A DNA stretch of 64,000 bases from Pseudomonas sp. BN417. Lineage in GTDB: Bacteria > Pseudomonadota > Gammaproteobacteria > Pseudomonadales > Pseudomonadaceae. Shown here in pieces: positions 46,685 to 56,654 of the stretch (position 1 is its first letter; every line of letters begins with the position of its first letter). The DNA is taken from positions 97,221 through 161,220 of the forward strand of contig NZ_SSOJ01000164.1 in NCBI RefSeq assembly GCF_029871205.1, in the 5' to 3' direction. Position numbers and translations under genes: made by a program. Below the pieces are notes generated by a model. That model was given only the letters and a program-made list of their open reading frames with translations, was not told where the DNA came from and ran no database searches.

Positions 46685-47530
46685 ATGAGCCACCGCCAGA
46701 TTCTCGAACAACGCCCCGGCCAGCCCGCATCCGACGGTGCCGGCGTCAACCTGACCCGCGTCTTCGCCGAGCAGGGCGTGCCGCGCTTCGACCCCTTCCT
46801 GATGCTCGACGAGTTCGGCTCGGCCAATCCGGACGACTATGTCGCGGGCTTCCCGGCGCACCCCCACCGTGGCTTCGAGACCATCACCTACATGATCGAA
46901 GGGCGCATGCGCCATGAGGATCACCTGGGCAACAGCGGCCTGCTGCAGAACGGCGGCGTGCAGTGGATGACCGCCGCGCGCGGCATCGTCCACAGCGAGA
47001 TGCCGGAACAGGAGGAAGGCGTGATGCGCGGCTTCCAGATCTGGCTCAACCTGCCGGCCAAGGACAAGATGGGCGATCCCGGCTACCGCGACTTCGACCC
47101 GGCGGAGATTCCCCGCGCGGTCACCGCCCAGGGTGTGGAAGCGCTGGTGATCGCCGGCCGCTTCGACGACGGCCAGTTGGTCCGCGACGGCGCCGTGCAG
47201 CGCCCGCATACCGAGCCGCATATCTTCGACCTGCAGCTGCCCGCCGGCAGCCAGGTGGCGCCGCGCCTGGCCGATGGCCTGCGGGCGATGCTCTACGTCT
47301 ACGAAGGCGAGCTGCAGGTGAATGGCAGCGCCATCGGCAAGGGTCGGCTCGTACGGCTGTCCGAGCAGGGCGCGCTGGAGCTGGCCAGCGCGGGTGGCGC
47401 CAAGGTCCTGCTGCTGGCCGGACGCCCGCTGGGCGAGCCGATAGTCCAGTACGGCCCCTTCGTGATGAACAGCCGCGAGGAAATCGAGCAGGCGCTGCGG
47501 GACTACCGCGACGGCCGCTTCGGCGTCTAG
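46685..47530 (+). CDS. pirin family protein
   Basis: 281-residue double cupin. First domain has the metal residues of pirins in FPAHPHRGFETITYMIEG (His-x-His) and the later HSEMPEQEEGVMRGFQIWLNLP (His/Glu). Bacterial pirins act as quercetin dioxygenases or redox regulators; which one is unknown here. The ATG at 46685 has GAGGAGGTC upstream. It stands alone and converges on the patatin gene. Confidence 0.93.
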   Translation: MSHRQILEQRPGQPASDGAGVNLTRVFAEQGVPRFDPFLMLDEFGSANPDDYVAGFPAHPHRGFETITYMIEGRMRHEDHLGNSGLLQNGGVQWMTAARGIVHSEMPEQEEGVMRGFQIWLNLPAKDKMGDPGYRDFDPAEIPRAVTAQGVEALVIAGRFDDGQLVRDGAVQRPHTEPHIFDLQLPAGSQVAPRLADGLRAMLYVYEGELQVNGSAIGKGRLVRLSEQGALELASAGGAKVLLLAGRPLGEPIVQYGPFVMNSREEIEQALRDYRDGRFGV

Positions 47531-47537
47531 TCGCTCG

Positions 47538-48740
47538 CTAGAGGGCAGGGATGGTCTGGGGATGCACGGGCGCCGTCTCCAGGCCGAGGAAGGCCTGCAG
47601 CTCGGCGCGCTTGGCCATGGCGTCCTGATAGCCCAACTCGATAAGCTCGTTGCAATAGCCCGGTTCGAACAACAGGTAGCTGAGCACCCCCGCCCCGCTC
47701 GCCCGGGTCGCCCCCGGTCCACGCAGGAAGGTGCGGATGGCGCGCGGCATCTCGCGCCGGTGGCGGGCGGCGATCTCGTCCAGCGGCCGGCTTGGCGAGA
47801 TCACCAGCACGTCCACCTCCTTCGAGCTGCGGTTGTGCGGCGGCGATTCGGGCGGGATGGCCCGGCTCATACGGTTGATCCGTTCCAGCAGCTCGATATC
47901 GCTTTCCAGGTTGTCGATGAAGGTGCTGTTCAGCAGGTGTCCGCCGATCTGCGCCAGGGTCGGCGGCCGGCCGGCGTGGGGCCTGGCCTCCTCCGGATTC
48001 GGATTCACGCCGAGCGGGTTACCGCTCACCCCCACCACCAGCACCCGGCTGGCTCCCAAGTGCAGCGCCGGGCTGATGGGCGCCGTCTGACGCACAGCAC
48101 CGTCACCGAAGTATTCGCGCCCCAGGCGTACCGCGGGGAACAGCAGGGGAATCGCCGCGCTGGCCATCAGGTGCTCTACGCCCAGCCGGGTCGGCACGCC
48201 GACACGGCGGTGGCGAAACCAGGGGTCGATGGCGGCGCGCCCCTGATAGAAGGTCACCGCCTGGCCGGAGTCGTAACCGAAGGCGGTCACCGCCACGGCG
48301 CGGAGCTGGCGGGTACGCACGGCCGCGGAGATACCGGAGAAATCCAGCTCGCGCCCCAGCAGCTCGCGCAGGGGCGAATTGTCCAGCAGCGCCGCGGGGA
48401 TATCTCGACCGAGACCCAGCAGGCTGTGGCCGAAGAAACGCGAACTCTGGTGCAACACACCGGGCCAGTCGCTGCGGTAGATCTGCCCGCAGTGGAAGCC
48501 CTGCCAGACGGCGTTCAGGCGGCGGATGGCCTGGCTGAAATGCAATGCGCCGCAGGCCAGGCCGACGGCGTTCACGGCGCCGGCAGACGTGCCCACGATC
48601 ACCGGAAAAGGGTTGCAGGCGGCGTCCGGCAGCAGATCGGCGATGGCGCCCAGTACGCCCACCTGGTAGGCCGCCCGCGAACCACCACCGGAGAGGATCA
48701 GCCCGGTCACGGGCTTCTTGGCGGTGTCGCTTGCATCCAT
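47538..48740 (-). CDS. patatin-like phospholipase
   Basis: 400-residue serine lipase. Oxyanion loop LSGGGSRAAYQVG (residue about 17), nucleophile VGTSAGAVNAVG (GxSxG) and the dyad aspartate in YFGDGAVRQ. No signal peptide, so it is cytoplasmic or exported by another route. The start at 48740 (MDASDTAKKP) is the first well placed; in-frame upstream starts lie inside the acyltransferase gene. Its neighbours (LpxL-type acyltransferase, MlaA-like) form a lipid-envelope neighbourhood. Confidence 0.9.
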   Translation of the reverse strand: MDASDTAKKPVTGLILSGGGSRAAYQVGVLGAIADLLPDAACNPFPVIVGTSAGAVNAVGLACGALHFSQAIRRLNAVWQGFHCGQIYRSDWPGVLHQSSRFFGHSLLGLGRDIPAALLDNSPLRELLGRELDFSGISAAVRTRQLRAVAVTAFGYDSGQAVTFYQGRAAIDPWFRHRRVGVPTRLGVEHLMASAAIPLLFPAVRLGREYFGDGAVRQTAPISPALHLGASRVLVVGVSGNPLGVNPNPEEARPHAGRPPTLAQIGGHLLNSTFIDNLESDIELLERINRMSRAIPPESPPHNRSSKEVDVLVISPSRPLDEIAARHRREMPRAIRTFLRGPGATRASGAGVLSYLLFEPGYCNELIELGYQDAMAKRAELQAFLGLETAPVHPQTIPAL

Positions 48741-48777
48741 GGACTGCTCTCCGGGCGATTCATTCCGAGTATAGGGT

Positions 48778-49698
48778 TCAGTAGAGCTTGGGCGCGCCTT
48801 CCGGGCGGGTCTTGAAGCGCCGGTGAGCCCAGAGGTACTGCTCGGGGCACTGGCGCACCGAGCTTTCCACCCACTGGTTGATGCGCAGGCAGTCGGACTC
48901 CTCGCTCTCGCCGGGGAAGTCGGCCAGCGGCGGGTGGACCACCAGCCGGTAGCCGGAGCCATCCTCCAGGCGGCGCTGGGTGAAGGGCAGCACCTGGGCG
49001 CGGCCGAGGCGGGCGAACTTGGTGGTAGCGGTGACGGTGGCGGCCTCGATGCCGAACAGCGGCGCGAACAGGCTCTGCTTGCGGCCATAGTCCTGGTCCG
49101 GCGCGTACCAGATGGCGCGGCCGGCGCGCAGCACCTTGAGCATGGCGCGCACGTCCTCGCGCTCGATGGCGGTGGCGTCCAGGTTGTGGCGCTCGCGGCC
49201 ACGGCGCTGGATGAAATCGAACAGCGGATTCTTGTGCTCGCGGTACATGCCGTCGATCGTGTGCTCCTGGCCAAGCAGCGCGGCGCCTATCTCCAGGGTG
49301 GTGAAGTGCAGGGCCATGAGGATCACGCCCTGCCCTTGCGCCTGGGCGTTCTGCAGGTGCTCCAGCCCTTCGATGTGGGACAGGCGGGCGAGGCGCTCCT
49401 TGGGCCACCACCAGCTCATGGCCATCTCGAAGAAGGCGATGCCGGTAGAGGCGAAGTTCTCCCGCAGCAGCCGCTCGTGTTCGGCCCGGGACAATTCCGG
49501 AAAGCACAGCTCAAGGTTGCGCCGGGCGATCTTACGCCGCGAACTTGCGACCCGCAGCATCAGCGCCCCCAGCACACGCCCGAGGCCGAGTTGCACCCGA
49601 TAGGGCAGCAAGGTGATCAGCCAGAGCAGGCCCAGGCCCAGCCACAACGCCCAGAAGCGCGGGTGGAGGAACATTGGGCGAAATTGAGGTCTATCCAT
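48778..49698 (-). CDS. lpxL: lipid A late acyltransferase (LpxL/HtrB type)
   Basis: 306-residue inner-membrane acyltransferase that adds a secondary acyl chain to lipid A. One N-terminal helix (WALWLGLGLLWLITLL), catalytic HX4E in LMALHFTTLEIGAALL, IDGMYREHKNPLFDF and APDQDYGRKQSLFAPLFG as in LpxL. The start at 49698 (MDRPQFRPMFLHPRF) is preferred over an upstream M (11 residues longer). It is divergent from minC, as is common in pseudomonads. Confidence 0.9.
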   Translation of the reverse strand: MDRPQFRPMFLHPRFWALWLGLGLLWLITLLPYRVQLGLGRVLGALMLRVASSRRKIARRNLELCFPELSRAEHERLLRENFASTGIAFFEMAMSWWWPKERLARLSHIEGLEHLQNAQAQGQGVILMALHFTTLEIGAALLGQEHTIDGMYREHKNPLFDFIQRRGRERHNLDATAIEREDVRAMLKVLRAGRAIWYAPDQDYGRKQSLFAPLFGIEAATVTATTKFARLGRAQVLPFTQRRLEDGSGYRLVVHPPLADFPGESEESDCLRINQWVESSVRQCPEQYLWAHRRFKTRPEGAPKLY

Positions 49699-49818
49699 CT
49701 CTGAATCCGCTTGAGCGAGAAAACCGCGCATTCTACTCGAAATGCGCCAACCCCTCCGGCTTGCTAGCGCCGGGCGATCTCGCTATAAGTCCTCGCCATT
49801 CACGATTGCAGGCAGACC

Positions 49819-50565
49819 ATGAGCCAAGCTGACCTTCTCGACCAAGACCCCGTGTTCCAGCTCAAGGGCAGCATGCTCGCCATCACCGTGATGGAGCTGG
49901 CGCACTACGACCTCGAACGCCTCGACCGGCAGCTGGACGAAAAAGTCGCCCAGGCGCCGAACTTCTTCCAGAACACACCGTTGGTCATGGCGCTGGACAA
50001 ACTGCCGGACGGCGAACCCGGTCTCGACCTCCCCGCCCTGCTGGACATCTGCCGCCGCCATGGCCTGCGCACGCTCGCGATCCGCGCCAATCGCGCAGAG
50101 CACATAGCCGCCGCCGACGCCCTGGACATCCCCGTGCTGCCGCCCTCCGGCGCCCGCGAACGGCCGATCGACCCGGTGGAACCGGCGGCGAAGAAGCCCG
50201 TCGAAAAGCCGGTGGAACCGCCGGAGCCCAAGGTGCAACCGACCAAAGTCATCACCACCCCGGTGCGCGGCGGCCAACAGGTCTATGCTCCTGGCGGCGA
50301 CCTGGTGGTGCTGGCCCCGGTCAGCCCCGGCGCGGAACTTCTCGCCGACGGCAATATCCATGTGTACGGTCCCATGCGCGGCCGTGCCCTGGCCGGCATC
50401 AAGGGCGACACCAAGGCGCGGATATTCTGCCGCCAACTGGCCGCCGAGCTGGTCTCGGTGGCCGGGCAATACAAGGTTGCCGACGATCTGCGGCGCGACC
50501 CGCTCTGGGGTCAGCAGGTACAAGTCAGCCTGTCGGGTGATGTGTTGAACATCACCCGCCTTTAA
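49819..50565 (+). CDS. minC: septum-site inhibitor MinC
   Basis: 248-residue FtsZ polymerisation inhibitor. N-terminal domain (1-105) binds FtsZ; the linker is rich in Pro/Glu/Lys (115-145); the C-terminal beta-helix domain has the VHGPVRGGQ-like core (here [32 protein letters not shown]) that binds MinD and the septum. First gene of minCDE. The next gene starts 99 bases later with its own leader. Confidence 0.96.
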   Translation: MSQADLLDQDPVFQLKGSMLAITVMELAHYDLERLDRQLDEKVAQAPNFFQNTPLVMALDKLPDGEPGLDLPALLDICRRHGLRTLAIRANRAEHIAAADALDIPVLPPSGARERPIDPVEPAAKKPVEKPVEPPEPKVQPTKVITTPVRGGQQVYAPGGDLVVLAPVSPGAELLADGNIHVYGPMRGRALAGIKGDTKARIFCRQLAAELVSVAGQYKVADDLRRDPLWGQQVQVSLSGDVLNITRL

Positions 50566-50664
50566 CGGATACTGCCGCGAAATTTCAGGGAACTGAAAGG
50601 GAAGACGGACGGCTCGGATGAGCTGATAACTTCCCGATTTTCTTATCATTTGGGGTGAATCACC

Positions 50665-51480
50665 TTGGCCAAGATCCTCGTTGTTACGTCCGGCAAGGGT
50701 GGAGTGGGCAAAACCACCACCAGCGCCGCCCTCGGTACCGGTCTCGCACTGCGCGGTCACAAGACCGTCATCGTCGACTTCGACGTCGGCCTGCGTAACC
50801 TGGACCTGATCATGGGTTGCGAGCGCCGTGTGGTGTATGACTTCGTCAACGTCATCAATGGCGAAGCGTCCCTCACCCAGGCCCTGATCAAGGACAAGCG
50901 CCTTGAAAACCTCTACGTGCTGGCCGCCAGCCAGACCCGCGACAAGGACGCCCTGACCCTCGAAGGCGTCGGCAAGGTCATCGCCGAGCTCTCCCAGAAC
51001 TTCGAATACGTGGTCTGCGACTCGCCGGCTGGTATCGAAAAGGGCGCCCACCTGGCCATGTACTACGCCGATGAGGCGATTGTCGTGACCAACCCGGAAG
51101 TCTCCTCCGTGCGTGACTCGGACCGCATGCTCGGCCTGCTGGCCAGCAAGTCGCGCCGCGCCGAAAAGGGCGAGGATCCCATCAAGGAACGCCTGCTGCT
51201 GACCCGCTACAACCCGGAGCGCGTGACCAAGGGCGAAATGCTCGGGGTCGAAGACGTCGAGGAAATCCTCGCCATCAACCTGCTCGGTGTCATTCCGGAA
51301 TCCCAGGCGGTGCTCAAGGCCTCCAACCAGGGCATTCCGGTCATCCTCGACGACCAGAGCGACGCCGGCCAGGCGTACAGCGATGCCGTCGATCGTCTGC
51401 TCGGCAAGGAACTGCCCCACCGCTTCCTCGACGTGCAGAAGAAAGGACTCTTACAACGCCTGTTCGGAGGCCGTGAATGA
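50665..51480 (+). CDS. minD: septum-site ATPase MinD (TTG start)
   Basis: 271-residue membrane ATPase that places MinC. Deviant Walker [12 protein letters not shown] (residues 11-21), the [19 protein letters not shown] switch segment and the amphipathic membrane helix [10 protein letters not shown] at the end. The start is TTG at 50665 (TTGGCC); no other start gives the conserved [13 protein letters not shown]-terminus. Stop overlaps minE by four bases (ATGA). Confidence 0.96.
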   Translation: MAKILVVTSGKGGVGKTTTSAALGTGLALRGHKTVIVDFDVGLRNLDLIMGCERRVVYDFVNVINGEASLTQALIKDKRLENLYVLAASQTRDKDALTLEGVGKVIAELSQNFEYVVCDSPAGIEKGAHLAMYYADEAIVVTNPEVSSVRDSDRMLGLLASKSRRAEKGEDPIKERLLLTRYNPERVTKGEMLGVEDVEEILAINLLGVIPESQAVLKASNQGIPVILDDQSDAGQAYSDAVDRLLGKELPHRFLDVQKKGLLQRLFGGRE

Positions 51481-51731
51481 ACATTTTCGACTTCTTTCGC
51501 GAGCGGAAGAAGCAGAACAGCGCTTCGATCGCTAAGGAACGACTCCAGATCATCGTCGCCCACGAACGTGGTCAACGCAGCCAGCCGGACTACCTGCCGG
51601 CCCTGCAGAAGGAACTGGTGGACGTGATTCGCAAGTATGTCGACATCGACCAGGAGCAGGTCCAGGTCTTGCTGGAGGATCAGGGCAACTGCTCGATCCT
51701 CGAGTTGAACATTACCCTGCCCGATCGTTGA
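51477..51731 (+). CDS. minE: topological specificity factor MinE
   Basis: 84 residues. N-terminal membrane-targeting and anti-MinCD region ([31 protein letters not shown]) and a C-terminal dimerisation domain ([29 protein letters not shown]). Overlaps minD by four bases. A hairpin (51750-51771) follows. Confidence 0.96.
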   Translation: MNIFDFFRERKKQNSASIAKERLQIIVAHERGQRSQPDYLPALQKELVDVIRKYVDIDQEQVQVLLEDQGNCSILELNITLPDR

Positions 51732-51749
51732 TCGACGCAGTTGTGCAAT

Positions 51750-51771
51750 GACGGCGGCCTTGGCCGCCGTC
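51750..51771 (+). terminator. GC-rich hairpin after minE
   Basis: GACGGCGGCC-TT-GGCCGCCGTC (51750-51771) with a weak T run (GTTTCC). Likely partial terminator before rluA, whose start is 19 bases further. Confidence 0.55.
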
Positions 51772-51789
51772 GGCGTTTCCGGAACCCCA

Positions 51790-52425
51790 ATGCCGCTTTC
51801 CCAGATCGAATTCATTCATCAGGACGACGCCCTGCTGGTGGTCAACAAGCCCACCCTGCTGTTGTCCGTGCCCGGCCGCGCCGAGGACAACAAGGACTGC
51901 CTCATCACCCGCCTGCAGGAGAACGGCTACCCGGAGGCGCGCATCGTCCACCGGCTGGACTGGGAAACCTCCGGTTTGATCGTCCTGGCCCGCGACGCCG
52001 ACAGTCACCGCGAACTGTCCCGCCAGTTCCACGACCGCGAGACCGAGAAGGCCTACACCGCCCTCTGCTGGGGCGAGCCGGAACTGGACAGCGGCCGCAT
52101 CGAACTGCCGCTGCGCTACGACCCGCCGACCAAGCCGCGCCATGTGGTGGACTTCGAGCAGGGCCGCCATGCCCTGACCTTCTGGCGGGTGATCGAGCGT
52201 TGCGGGCACTACAGCCGGGTCGAGCTGACTCCCATCACCGGCCGCTCGCACCAGCTCCGCGTGCACATGCTGTCCATCGGCCACCCGCTGCTGGGCGACC
52301 GCCTCTATGCCAATCCGGAGGCACTGGCCGCCCACGACCGCCTTTGCCTGCATGCCAGCCTGCTCTGCCTGAGCCATCCTCAGACGGGCGAACGCCTGAG
52401 ATTCGAGTGCCCTGCGCCGTTCTGA
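51790..52425 (+). CDS. rluA: dual-specificity pseudouridine synthase RluA
   Basis: 211 residues. Isomerises U746 in 23S rRNA and U32 in some tRNAs. Catalytic motif HRLDWETSGLIVLARD (Asp of HRLD), substrate loop ITGRSHQLRVHMLSIGHPLLGDRLYA, all as in E. coli RluA. I choose the ATG at 51790 (MPLSQIEFIHQDD). It follows minE with a hairpin between. Confidence 0.93.
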   Translation: MPLSQIEFIHQDDALLVVNKPTLLLSVPGRAEDNKDCLITRLQENGYPEARIVHRLDWETSGLIVLARDADSHRELSRQFHDRETEKAYTALCWGEPELDSGRIELPLRYDPPTKPRHVVDFEQGRHALTFWRVIERCGHYSRVELTPITGRSHQLRVHMLSIGHPLLGDRLYANPEALAAHDRLCLHASLLCLSHPQTGERLRFECPAPF

Positions 52426-52469
52426 CCTAGGCTCAAAGAAAAGCCGCTTAGTGTCATTTCGGGGAAATC

Positions 52470-53048
52470 ATGAGTTTTACCGATTTCTATAACGCCACCG
52501 AGGGGCAACCCGCCCGCTTCACCCTGCTGACCGCCCTGGAGCTGTGGGACGGACCGCCCGGCCATGCGCTGGACCTGGGCTGCGGCGCGGGCCGCGACAC
52601 CCTCGAACTGCTCAGGCGCGGCTGGCGGGTGCTGGCCGTGGATGCCGAACCCGAAGCCCTGGCCCGCCTTGAGGCCCAGCTTGACGAGGAGAAGCGCCTG
52701 CGGCTGCAAAGCCGCTGCTGCCGTTTCGAGTCCATACCCCTGCCGCCGGCCCACCTGGTCAACTCCAGCTTCGCCCTGCCGCTCTGCCCACCCTCGGCCT
52801 TTCCCGGCCTGTGGCAGGCCATCTGCGGGGCGCTCCCCGTCGGCGGCCTGTTCGCCGGCCACCTGTTCGGTGAACGGGACGACTGGGCCGACAACGGCAT
52901 CACCATCCTGCGCCGCGCGCAGCTGGAAGAACTGCTGTCCGGCTGGGAAGTGCTGATGCTCGAGGAGAAGGAAGAAGATGGCGTCACCGCCAAGGGCCGC
53001 AACAAGCACTGGCACCTGTTCTCCGTAGTGGCGCGGCGCGTGGGCTAA
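52470..53048 (+). CDS. class I SAM methyltransferase (copy 1)
   Basis: 192 residues. SAM-binding motif I LDLGCGAGRDTLELLRRGW (about 32-50), acidic AVDAEPEAL, motif IV HLVNSSFALPL, and the FAGHLFGERDDWADNG and KHWHLFSVVARR ends, typical of small class I (Tellurite-resistance TehB-like) methyltransferases. The substrate is unknown. It is followed at 53152 by a related gene (about 55 percent identical by eye over matched positions). ATG 52470 has GGGGAAATC upstream. Confidence 0.85.
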   Translation: MSFTDFYNATEGQPARFTLLTALELWDGPPGHALDLGCGAGRDTLELLRRGWRVLAVDAEPEALARLEAQLDEEKRLRLQSRCCRFESIPLPPAHLVNSSFALPLCPPSAFPGLWQAICGALPVGGLFAGHLFGERDDWADNGITILRRAQLEELLSGWEVLMLEEKEEDGVTAKGRNKHWHLFSVVARRVG

Positions 53049-53151
53049 CTTCCTACGGGACGTTCCGATTCGGCACCTGAGTCCCTTTCCATTGGTCGTG
53101 GCACCATCCCGTCCTAGGATGACGCGGCATGGAAATGCAGGACCAACGAAC

Positions 53152-53727
53152 GTGACCAATACCGCTTACTACAACGCCACCCAAGGCGCACCACCCTGGC
53201 CAACCTTGCAAAAGGCGCTGGCTGCCTGGAGTGAACCACCGGGATTAGCGCTCGATCTGGGCTGCGGAGCCGGCCGCGACAGTCGGGAACTCCTTCGGCA
53301 AGGTTGGCGGGTGCATGCTGTCGATGCCGATCCTCAAGCGCTGGAACGTCTGCATGCCCTGGCCCCGATTCACCAGCACGGTCATTTGCAGACCGAATGC
53401 GAGCGCTTCGAGCAGGTTCAGCTCCCGCCGGCAGACCTGATCAACTGCGCGTTCGCCTTGCCATTCTGTAGACCGGAGGCCTTTCCGAGGTTCTGGGCTG
53501 GCATTTGCCAATCGCTGCAACAGGGCGGACTGTTCGCCGGACACTTCTTTGGAGAGCGGGATGCCTGGGCTCAGTCCGGACTGACCATCCATCGCCGAAG
53601 CGAGCTTTGCGAACTCCTGGCCGACTGGGAACTGCTCGACTTCGAGGAGGCCGAGTTCGAAGGCAAGACCGCAATCGGCAAGTCGAAGCACTGGCACCTG
53701 TTCGCGGTGGTGGCTCAGCGCCTGTAG
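53152..53727 (+). CDS. class I SAM methyltransferase (copy 2, GTG start)
   Basis: 191 residues, paralogue of the previous gene with the same LDLGCGAGRDSRELLRQGW loop, FAGHFFGERDAWAQ and SKHWHLFAVVAQRL end. GTG at 53152 has AGGA eight bases upstream and aligns with the start of copy 1 (FYNATE/YYNATQ). The base composition is a little less GC-rich than copy 1, so it may be a later acquired or relaxed copy. The stop codon TAG is inside a GTAGGGTGGA repeat. Confidence 0.82.
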   Translation: MTNTAYYNATQGAPPWPTLQKALAAWSEPPGLALDLGCGAGRDSRELLRQGWRVHAVDADPQALERLHALAPIHQHGHLQTECERFEQVQLPPADLINCAFALPFCRPEAFPRFWAGICQSLQQGGLFAGHFFGERDAWAQSGLTIHRRSELCELLADWELLDFEEAEFEGKTAIGKSKHWHLFAVVAQRL

Positions 53728-53807
53728 GGTGGATAGCGCTTTTCTATCCACCATCGGAGTCAGGCCTGGCCACGCCTGGTGGACCGGTGAAGCGTGGTCC
53801 ACCCTAC
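53724..53807. repeat. inverted repeat GTAGGGTGGA family, overlapping a stop codon
   Basis: GTAGGGTGGA (53724-53733) and TCCACCCTAC (53798-53807). The stop of the second methyltransferase (53725-53727) is part of the repeat. Next to it at 53826-53848 lies half of the GAATTCATTCGC family (CGCGAATGAATTCGCTCCCAC). Confidence 0.83.
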
Positions 53808-53964
53808 GCCTGTCCCCGCCCTGCACTTCGCGAATGAATTCGCTCCCACCATGAGGCCTCAGCGCCTGACTATCGGCCTGTTAGGAAAATTCACCGCCGT
53901 CCGCCCTCCTACTCCGCAAGCCCGATGGGATAAACTCCCGGCCACTGCTGTCCGGAGTCCCCCA

Positions 53965-55254
53965 ATGCGCGAAGAGTTGAACCAGGGCCTGATCGATTTC
54001 CTCAAGGCCTCGCCCACCCCCTTCCACGCCACCCGCAGCCTGGCCAAACGCCTGGAAGCTGCCGGTTATGTGCGCCTCGATGAACGCGAGGCCTGGCGAA
54101 TCGAAAGCGGCGGGCGTTACTACGTCACCCGCAATGACTCCTCCATAGTCGCCATCAAGCTGGGCAAACGCCCGGTACTGGAAGGCGGCCTGCGCCTGGT
54201 CGGTGCCCACACCGACAGCCCTTGCCTGCGCGTCAAGCCGAACCCCGAGCTGCACAAGCAGGGCTTCTGGCAACTGGGCGTGGAAGTCTACGGCGGCGCC
54301 CTGCTGGCGCCCTGGTTCGACCGCGACCTGTCCCTGGCCGGGCGCGTCACCTACCGCGCCGCCGGCATGGTGGAAAGCCAGCTGGTGGATTTCCAGGTGC
54401 CCATCGCCGTGATCCCCAACCTGGCCATCCACCTCAACCGCGAGGCCAACCAGGGCTGGGCGATCAACGCCCAGACCGAGCTGCCCCCCATCCTGGCGCA
54501 GCTGGCCGCCGGCGAAGCCCGCGACTTCCGCGACTTGCTGGCCGAGCAGTTGACCCTCGAACACGGTGTGGTCGCCGATGCGGTGCTGGACTACGAACTG
54601 AGCTTCTATGACACCCAGAGCGCCGCGGTGATCGGCCTGGGCGGCGACTTCATCGCCGGCGCGCGCCTGGACAACCTGCTGTCCTGCTACGCCGGCCTGC
54701 AGGCATTGCTGGCCGCCGAGGCCGACGAGAGCTGCGTGCTGGTCTGCACCGACCACGAGGAAGTGGGCTCCTGCTCCGCCTGTGGCGCCGACGGCCCGAT
54801 GCTGGAGCAGATCCTGCGCCGCGTGCTGCCGGAAGGCGACGCCTTCGCCCGGGTCATCCAGCGCTCGCTGCTGGTCTCCGCCGACAACGCCCACGGCGTG
54901 CACCCCAACTATGCCGACAAGCACGACGGCAACCACGGCCCGAAGCTCAACGCCGGCCCGGTGATCAAGGTCAACAGCAACCAGCGCTACGCCACCAGCA
55001 GCGAAACCGCCGGTTTCTTCCGCCACCTCTGCCTGGAAAACGAAGTACCGGTGCAAAGCTTCGTGACCCGCAGCGACATGGGTTGCGGCTCCACCATCGG
55101 CCCCATCACCGCCAGCCAGCTGGGGGTGCGCACCGTGGATATCGGCCTGCCCACCTTCGCCATGCACTCCATCCGCGAACTGGCCGGCAGCCACGACCTG
55201 GCGCATCTGGTGAAGGTGCTGGCCGCCTTCTACTCCAGCCACGACCTGCCCTGA
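53965..55254 (+). CDS. apeB: M18 family aminopeptidase
   Basis: 429 residues, the usual ApeB length. Dinuclear zinc ligands: [15 protein letters not shown] (His/Asp), [14 protein letters not shown] (bridging Asp), [15 protein letters not shown] (Glu pair), [18 protein letters not shown] and a late [15 protein letters not shown]. Cleaves N-terminal acidic or neutral residues in the cytoplasm. Start 53965 ([16 protein letters not shown]) fits the family; the longer frame from 53794 is a run into repeats. Confidence 0.95.
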   Translation: MREELNQGLIDFLKASPTPFHATRSLAKRLEAAGYVRLDEREAWRIESGGRYYVTRNDSSIVAIKLGKRPVLEGGLRLVGAHTDSPCLRVKPNPELHKQGFWQLGVEVYGGALLAPWFDRDLSLAGRVTYRAAGMVESQLVDFQVPIAVIPNLAIHLNREANQGWAINAQTELPPILAQLAAGEARDFRDLLAEQLTLEHGVVADAVLDYELSFYDTQSAAVIGLGGDFIAGARLDNLLSCYAGLQALLAAEADESCVLVCTDHEEVGSCSACGADGPMLEQILRRVLPEGDAFARVIQRSLLVSADNAHGVHPNYADKHDGNHGPKLNAGPVIKVNSNQRYATSSETAGFFRHLCLENEVPVQSFVTRSDMGCGSTIGPITASQLGVRTVDIGLPTFAMHSIRELAGSHDLAHLVKVLAAFYSSHDLP

Positions 55255-55282
55255 CCCACTCAACCCGAACAGGTAAGCCCGC

Positions 55283-55870
55283 ATGCTCAGCCACATCCGC
55301 AACAGCCTGGAGGAAGCCAGGACCGCCCTGGACAACTTCATCGCCAACGAGCAGGCCCTGAAGAGCATCGAGCATGCGGCGCAACTCCTGGTCGAGAGCT
55401 TCGAGAACAAGGGCAAGGCCTTTTCCTGCGGCAACGGCGGCTCCATGTGCGACGCCATGCACTTCGCCGAGGAGCTGACCGGCCGCTACCGCAAGAATCG
55501 CCCCGGCGTCGCCGCCATCTCCATCAGCGATGCCAGCCATATCAGCTGCGTCGCCAATGACTTCGGCTACGACCATATTTTCTCCCGTTACATCGAATCC
55601 CATGGCCGTCCAGGGGACGTGCTGCTCGCCTTCAGCACCAGCGGCAAGAGCCCCAACGTGATCAAGGCCGCCGAAGCCGCCCGCGCCCTCGGCGTGAAGG
55701 TGGTGGCCCTCACCGGCAAGCCCGGTTCTGCCCTGGAAGCCCTGGCCGACGTGTGCATCTGCGCTCCCGGCGGCGACTTCGCCGACCGCGTGCAGGAGCT
55801 GCATATCAAGGTCGTGCATATCCTCATCGAGCTGGTCGAGCGCAAGCTCAGCCCCGAGAACTACGCCTGA
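55283..55870 (+). CDS. gmhA: sedoheptulose 7-phosphate isomerase GmhA
   Basis: 195-residue SIS-domain isomerase for the first step of ADP-heptose synthesis (LPS inner core). Motifs [21 protein letters not shown], the phosphate-binding [17 protein letters not shown] and [15 protein letters not shown] are all as expected. It follows apeB after 28 bases. The other heptose genes (hldE, gmhB) are not visible. Confidence 0.93.
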   Translation: MLSHIRNSLEEARTALDNFIANEQALKSIEHAAQLLVESFENKGKAFSCGNGGSMCDAMHFAEELTGRYRKNRPGVAAISISDASHISCVANDFGYDHIFSRYIESHGRPGDVLLAFSTSGKSPNVIKAAEAARALGVKVVALTGKPGSALEALADVCICAPGGDFADRVQELHIKVVHILIELVERKLSPENYA

Positions 55871-55910
55871 CGGCGTGCCGAAAATCCCCCGGTCCCTTTA
55901 GCGGAGCGAC

Positions 55911-56627
55911 CTATTCCGGCACTTCCACGCTCACTTGGATCGCATCGTGCCGCCAGAACTCCAGGTCGCAATCGATCAGCCGTCCGTGCTGGTCGCGGTT
56001 GATACGGGTGACGCGCAGCGCCGGGCTGCCCGCTGAGACCTTGAGCGGCGCCGCCGCCTCCGGGTGCAACGCAGTGGGCACCATGTCGAAGCGCACCCGG
56101 CCGTAGCGGATGCCGTACTCGCTGGCATAGAGCTCGGTGAGCGAACGCGTCAGGTCGAAGTCGATGATGCCGGGGAAGTACGCCGGGTTCAGGTAGTGCT
56201 CCACATAGAGCACCAGCCGCCCGTCCACGCGACGGGCGCGGCGGATCTGGTAGACGCTGGACAGCGCCGGCAGCTCCAGCAGTTCGCAGATTTCCACGCT
56301 CGCCGGGATCAATCTCGCCCCCAGCACTTCAGTGGCGGGCACCCTGCCCTGCTCGGCGACCATGGCATGGAAGTGACTGCGCACCAGCGGGTTGTAGGCC
56401 AGCCTCGGCGGCGAGACGAACCAGCCCCGGCGCTCCTCGCGGTAGATCAGCCCCTGTGCCTCCAGCTGCCCCAGCGCCTCGCGCAGGGTGATGCGGGTGG
56501 TATCGAACAGTTCGCTCAGCTTGCGCTCGGCCGGCAGCTTGCTGCCGTGGGGCAGCAGGCCGTGCGCGATCTGCTCCTGCAAGGCATTGCAGATGGCGGT
56601 CAGGGTGCGGGGCGCCTCGTCGCGCAT
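55911..56627 (-). CDS. GntR/UTRA transcriptional regulator (PhnF-like)
   Basis: 238 residues: a winged helix N-terminal domain (ALQEQIAHGLLPHGSKLPAERKLSELFDTTRITLREALGQLE, residues 13-55) and a UTRA effector domain (about 80-235, YQIRRARRVDGRLVLYVEHYLNP). UTRA-GntR proteins of the PhnF/HutC type bind small metabolites, often phosphorylated or phosphonates. It is divergent from the ABC operon and has a TGGAATAGACCA site 16 bases before its own start. Start 56627 (MRDEAPRTLTAIC) has GGAG upstream. Confidence 0.87.
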   Translation of the reverse strand: MRDEAPRTLTAICNALQEQIAHGLLPHGSKLPAERKLSELFDTTRITLREALGQLEAQGLIYREERRGWFVSPPRLAYNPLVRSHFHAMVAEQGRVPATEVLGARLIPASVEICELLELPALSSVYQIRRARRVDGRLVLYVEHYLNPAYFPGIIDFDLTRSLTELYASEYGIRYGRVRFDMVPTALHPEAAAPLKVSAGSPALRVTRINRDQHGRLIDCDLEFWRHDAIQVSVEVPE

Positions 56628-56642
56628 CGAAAAACTCCAATC

Positions 56643-56654
56643 TGGAATAGACCA
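56643..56654. promoter_or_regulatory. candidate regulator operator 1
   Basis: TGGAATAGACCA, 11 of 12 matches to the TGGTATAGACCA type recalled for PhnF. It lies 16 bases before the start of the GntR-type gene; autoregulation likely. Confidence 0.55.
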
